The translations under genes and the position numbers were made by a program. The notes under the pieces were generated by a model. It made no database searches, was not told the origin of the DNA, and worked only from the letters and a program-made list of their open reading frames with translations. A DNA stretch of 9,178 bases, taken from positions 1 to 9,178 of the forward strand of contig CANCCJ010000102.1 in assembly GCA_947374535.1 (NCBI GenBank), given 5' to 3'. Origin of the DNA: Comamonadaceae bacterium (GTDB lineage Bacteria; Pseudomonadota; Gammaproteobacteria; Burkholderiales; Burkholderiaceae). Shown piece after piece: positions 7,619 through 9,178 of the stretch (position 1 is the first letter of the stretch; the number at the start of each line of letters is the position of its first letter).

Positions 7619-7655
7619 GCTTTCAAGGCTTGTCAAAACCTGACAAGTCTAAAGC
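7619..7655 (-). promoter_or_regulatory. Nested dyad ahead of the aldo/keto reductase gene (operator or leader hairpin)
   Basis: The 61-base gap between the acyl-CoA synthetase stop and the reductase start holds the perfect dyad CTTGTCA-AAACC-TGACAAG (7629-7635 and 7641-7647). A second pair of arms, GCTTT (7619-7623) and AAAGC (7651-7655), encloses it. As minus-strand RNA it folds into a two-part hairpin ending one base before the GGAG ribosome binding site. No T-run follows, so it is not an intrinsic terminator. It could be a repressor operator, a processing site, or a hairpin tuning translation. Confidence 0.5.
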
Positions 7656-7666
7656 CTCAGAAGCCG

Positions 7667-9178
7667 CTATTTGGCTTTGGCCCGTTCCTCTTCTTGCAAT
7701 CGCAACACGCGGCGCTGCACCTTGCCCGTCGTCGTCATGGGCAGCTCGGGCGTGAATTCAATTTCCTTGGGGTATTCGTACGGCGCGAGCTTGCCGCGCA
7801 CATGCACTTGCAACTCGGCCACCAGCGCCTCGCTGGCTTCATAGCCTGCGGCTAACACCACATAGGCTTTGACCAAGGCACCGCGTTCGGCATCGGGCTT
7901 GGGCACCACGGCGGCGTTAGCCACCGCAGGGTGTTTGACCAAGCAGTTTTCAATCTCGCTGGGGCCAATGCGGTAGCCCGCCGCTTTGAACACATCGTCG
8001 GCACGACCTTGGTACCAAAGGTAACCCTCTGCGTCGCGCACGGCCATGTCGCCCGTGCGGCACCAGTCGCCTGTGTATTTGCCTTGCGTGGATTTGTCGT
8101 TCTTCCAATAGCCCAAAAAGAAAATCGGGTCGGGCTGACCGTGTTGGTTGAAGCGGTTCAGCGCCACGTCGCCGGGCACGCCCACGGGGCATTCATGGCC
8201 GTCTTCGTCAATCACCGCCACGCGGTGGCCAGGGTAGCCTTTGCCCATGCTGCCGGGTTTGGCGGGCCAACCCACCTGGTTGCGATGCACATTCACCCCA
8301 GCACCCACACCCATTGCGCCCCACTCCATCGCACAGTTGCCCACGATGTAGTTGATTTCGGTTTGACCAAACATCTCGTTCACCGTCACACCCAACTGCT
8401 CTTGGCAATAGCCAAACACCGCATCGCCCACGGCCTCGCCCGCGCTCATGATGGCTTGCAGCTTGAGTTTGAATTGCGCGCTGGCGGCGGGGTAGGCTTT
8501 CATCATGGCCTTCAAAGCGGTGGGGAATAAAAACGTGTGCGTCACACCTTGCTGCTGCATGAGGGTAAGGGCCAGCTCAGGGCTGAAGCGCCCATTCCAC
8601 GCCACGATGGGGCGACCAAAGTAGAGCGTGGGTAGCAAGGCATCCATCAAGCCGCCCGTCCAAGCCCAATCGGCGGGGGACCAAAACACGGCGGCGCTCT
8701 CAGAAGGCCCGAGCGGCGAGAAGCCAAACCAGTTTTGACTGCACACAAAACCCGTCAAGTTGCCAATCAAAGCGCGGTGCGGAATCAGCGCGCCTTTGGG
8801 TGGGCCCGTGGTGCCGCTGGTGTAAATCAGAACCGCCCCCTCGTCTGCTTTGGTTTGCACCGCCGTGAAGCTGCGCTGCTGCGCGGCAAGGGCGCTGGCG
8901 TAATCCACATCCACGTGCAACATGTCTTGGGCGTTGCTCAAGTCCACGCCGATCACCTGACGCAGCGCTGGGCATTGGGCGCGCACAGCCCACACGTTAC
9001 TCACCGACGAGGCATCTACGAGGGCCACCACCGCCTCGCTGTCTTGCAAGCGGTATTCCAGCGCATCGGGGCCAAATAGAATCGACAGCGGCATCGCGAC
9101 TGCACCCATTTGGTAGATCGCCATATGCGCAGCCGCGGTCGCCACACATTGCGGTAGCACGATGGCCACGCGGTCACC
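7667..9178 (-). CDS. Acyl-CoA synthetase, AMP-binding family (5' end beyond the window)
   Basis: This ANL-superfamily adenylating enzyme activates a carboxylic acid as acyl-AMP and transfers it to CoA. The visible 503 residues open in mid-protein with GDRVAIVLPQC, a stretch usually found about 50-80 residues into the protein, so the true start lies past 9178. The P-loop YTSGTTGPPKG is at about visible residues 119-129, MFGQTE at 269-274, the RTGD hinge motif at 374-377, GRADDVFKAAGYRIGPSEIE at 391-410, and TTGKVQRR with the catalytic Lys near 486. The bulk sequence (SPADWAWTGGLMDALLP, SAGEAVGD, ANAAVVPKPD) resembles the medium-chain acyl-CoA synthetase (ACSM) and acetyl-CoA synthetase-like branch. 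Exact acid specificity cannot be read. The reductase gene and plsY follow on the same strand. The gene is complete at its 3' end, with a TAG stop at 7669-7667. Confidence 0.93.
   Translation of the reverse strand, partial: GDRVAIVLPQCVATAAAHMAIYQMGAVAMPLSILFGPDALEYRLQDSEAVVALVDASSVSNVWAVRAQCPALRQVIGVDLSNAQDMLHVDVDYASALAAQQRSFTAVQTKADEGAVLIYTSGTTGPPKGALIPHRALIGNLTGFVCSQNWFGFSPLGPSESAAVFWSPADWAWTGGLMDALLPTLYFGRPIVAWNGRFSPELALTLMQQQGVTHTFLFPTALKAMMKAYPAASAQFKLKLQAIMSAGEAVGDAVFGYCQEQLGVTVNEMFGQTEINYIVGNCAMEWGAMGVGAGVNVHRNQVGWPAKPGSMGKGYPGHRVAVIDEDGHECPVGVPGDVALNRFNQHGQPDPIFFLGYWKNDKSTQGKYTGDWCRTGDMAVRDAEGYLWYQGRADDVFKAAGYRIGPSEIENCLVKHPAVANAAVVPKPDAERGALVKAYVVLAAGYEASEALVAELQVHVRGKLAPYEYPKEIEFTPELPMTTTGKVQRRVLRLQEEERAKAK

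Noticed and set aside
7608..7636. A perfect TTGACA on the minus strand (7636-7631) as the -35 of an aldo/keto reductase promoter
   Set aside because: At normal spacing the -10 would be TAATTC (7613-7608), a poor match. It would also put the transcription start at or past the start codon, without the ribosome binding site. The TTGACA is better seen as part of the dyad.
9167..9169. GTG at 9169 as the start of the acyl-CoA synthetase
   Set aside because: The frame stays open to the window edge as GDR ahead of VAIVLPQ, a conserved internal stretch of the family, so the gene is simply cut by the window.

Overview
This window looks like ordinary chromosome from a betaproteobacterium, most likely the family Comamonadaceae (Limnohabitans, Rhodoferax or a relative). 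That placement is inference. It rests on moderately high GC, the gene set, the protein style (type I MurB, long-form ArgG, YajQ, PpnP, a Tas-type aldo/keto reductase) and folC being followed by what looks like the start of a SPOR-domain gene. I see no integrase, transposase, phage gene, CRISPR array, toxin-antitoxin pair, tRNA or rRNA.

Layout from left to right. The left edge holds the first codons of a minus-strand gene (1-23), preceded on that strand by folC (folate synthesis, 36-1337). Divergent from folC are a small ArsC/YffB-family thiol reductase gene (1390-1749) and an exported glycine-zipper protein gene (1839-2378), closed by a strong intrinsic terminator (2415-2439). Then come ppnP (nucleoside phosphorylase, 2495-2812) and argG (argininosuccinate synthase, 2835-4172), 22 bases apart and probably co-transcribed. 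A 137-base gap with three successive inverted repeats separates argG from the convergent murB (peptidoglycan precursor synthesis, 4310-5362). murB is divergent from yajQ (5402-5887) across only 39 bases. yajQ converges on plsY (5884-6525) with overlapping stop codons. plsY is the last gene of a minus-strand series: acyl-CoA synthetase (7667 to the right edge, 5' end missing), tas-like aldo/keto reductase (6538-7605), plsY.

The genes are mostly core metabolism: folate, arginine, nucleoside salvage, cell-wall and phospholipid synthesis, plus redox and fatty-acid activation. The only plausible functional grouping beyond adjacency is the acyl-CoA synthetase and PlsY, which both handle acyl groups, but this is weak inference.

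I did not find a new multi-gene system. The signals not explained by genes are small and intergenic: the triple hairpin cluster between argG and murB, a nested dyad just ahead of the aldo/keto reductase ribosome binding site, a direct repeat around a possible -10 box ahead of ppnP, and the shared stop of yajQ and plsY.
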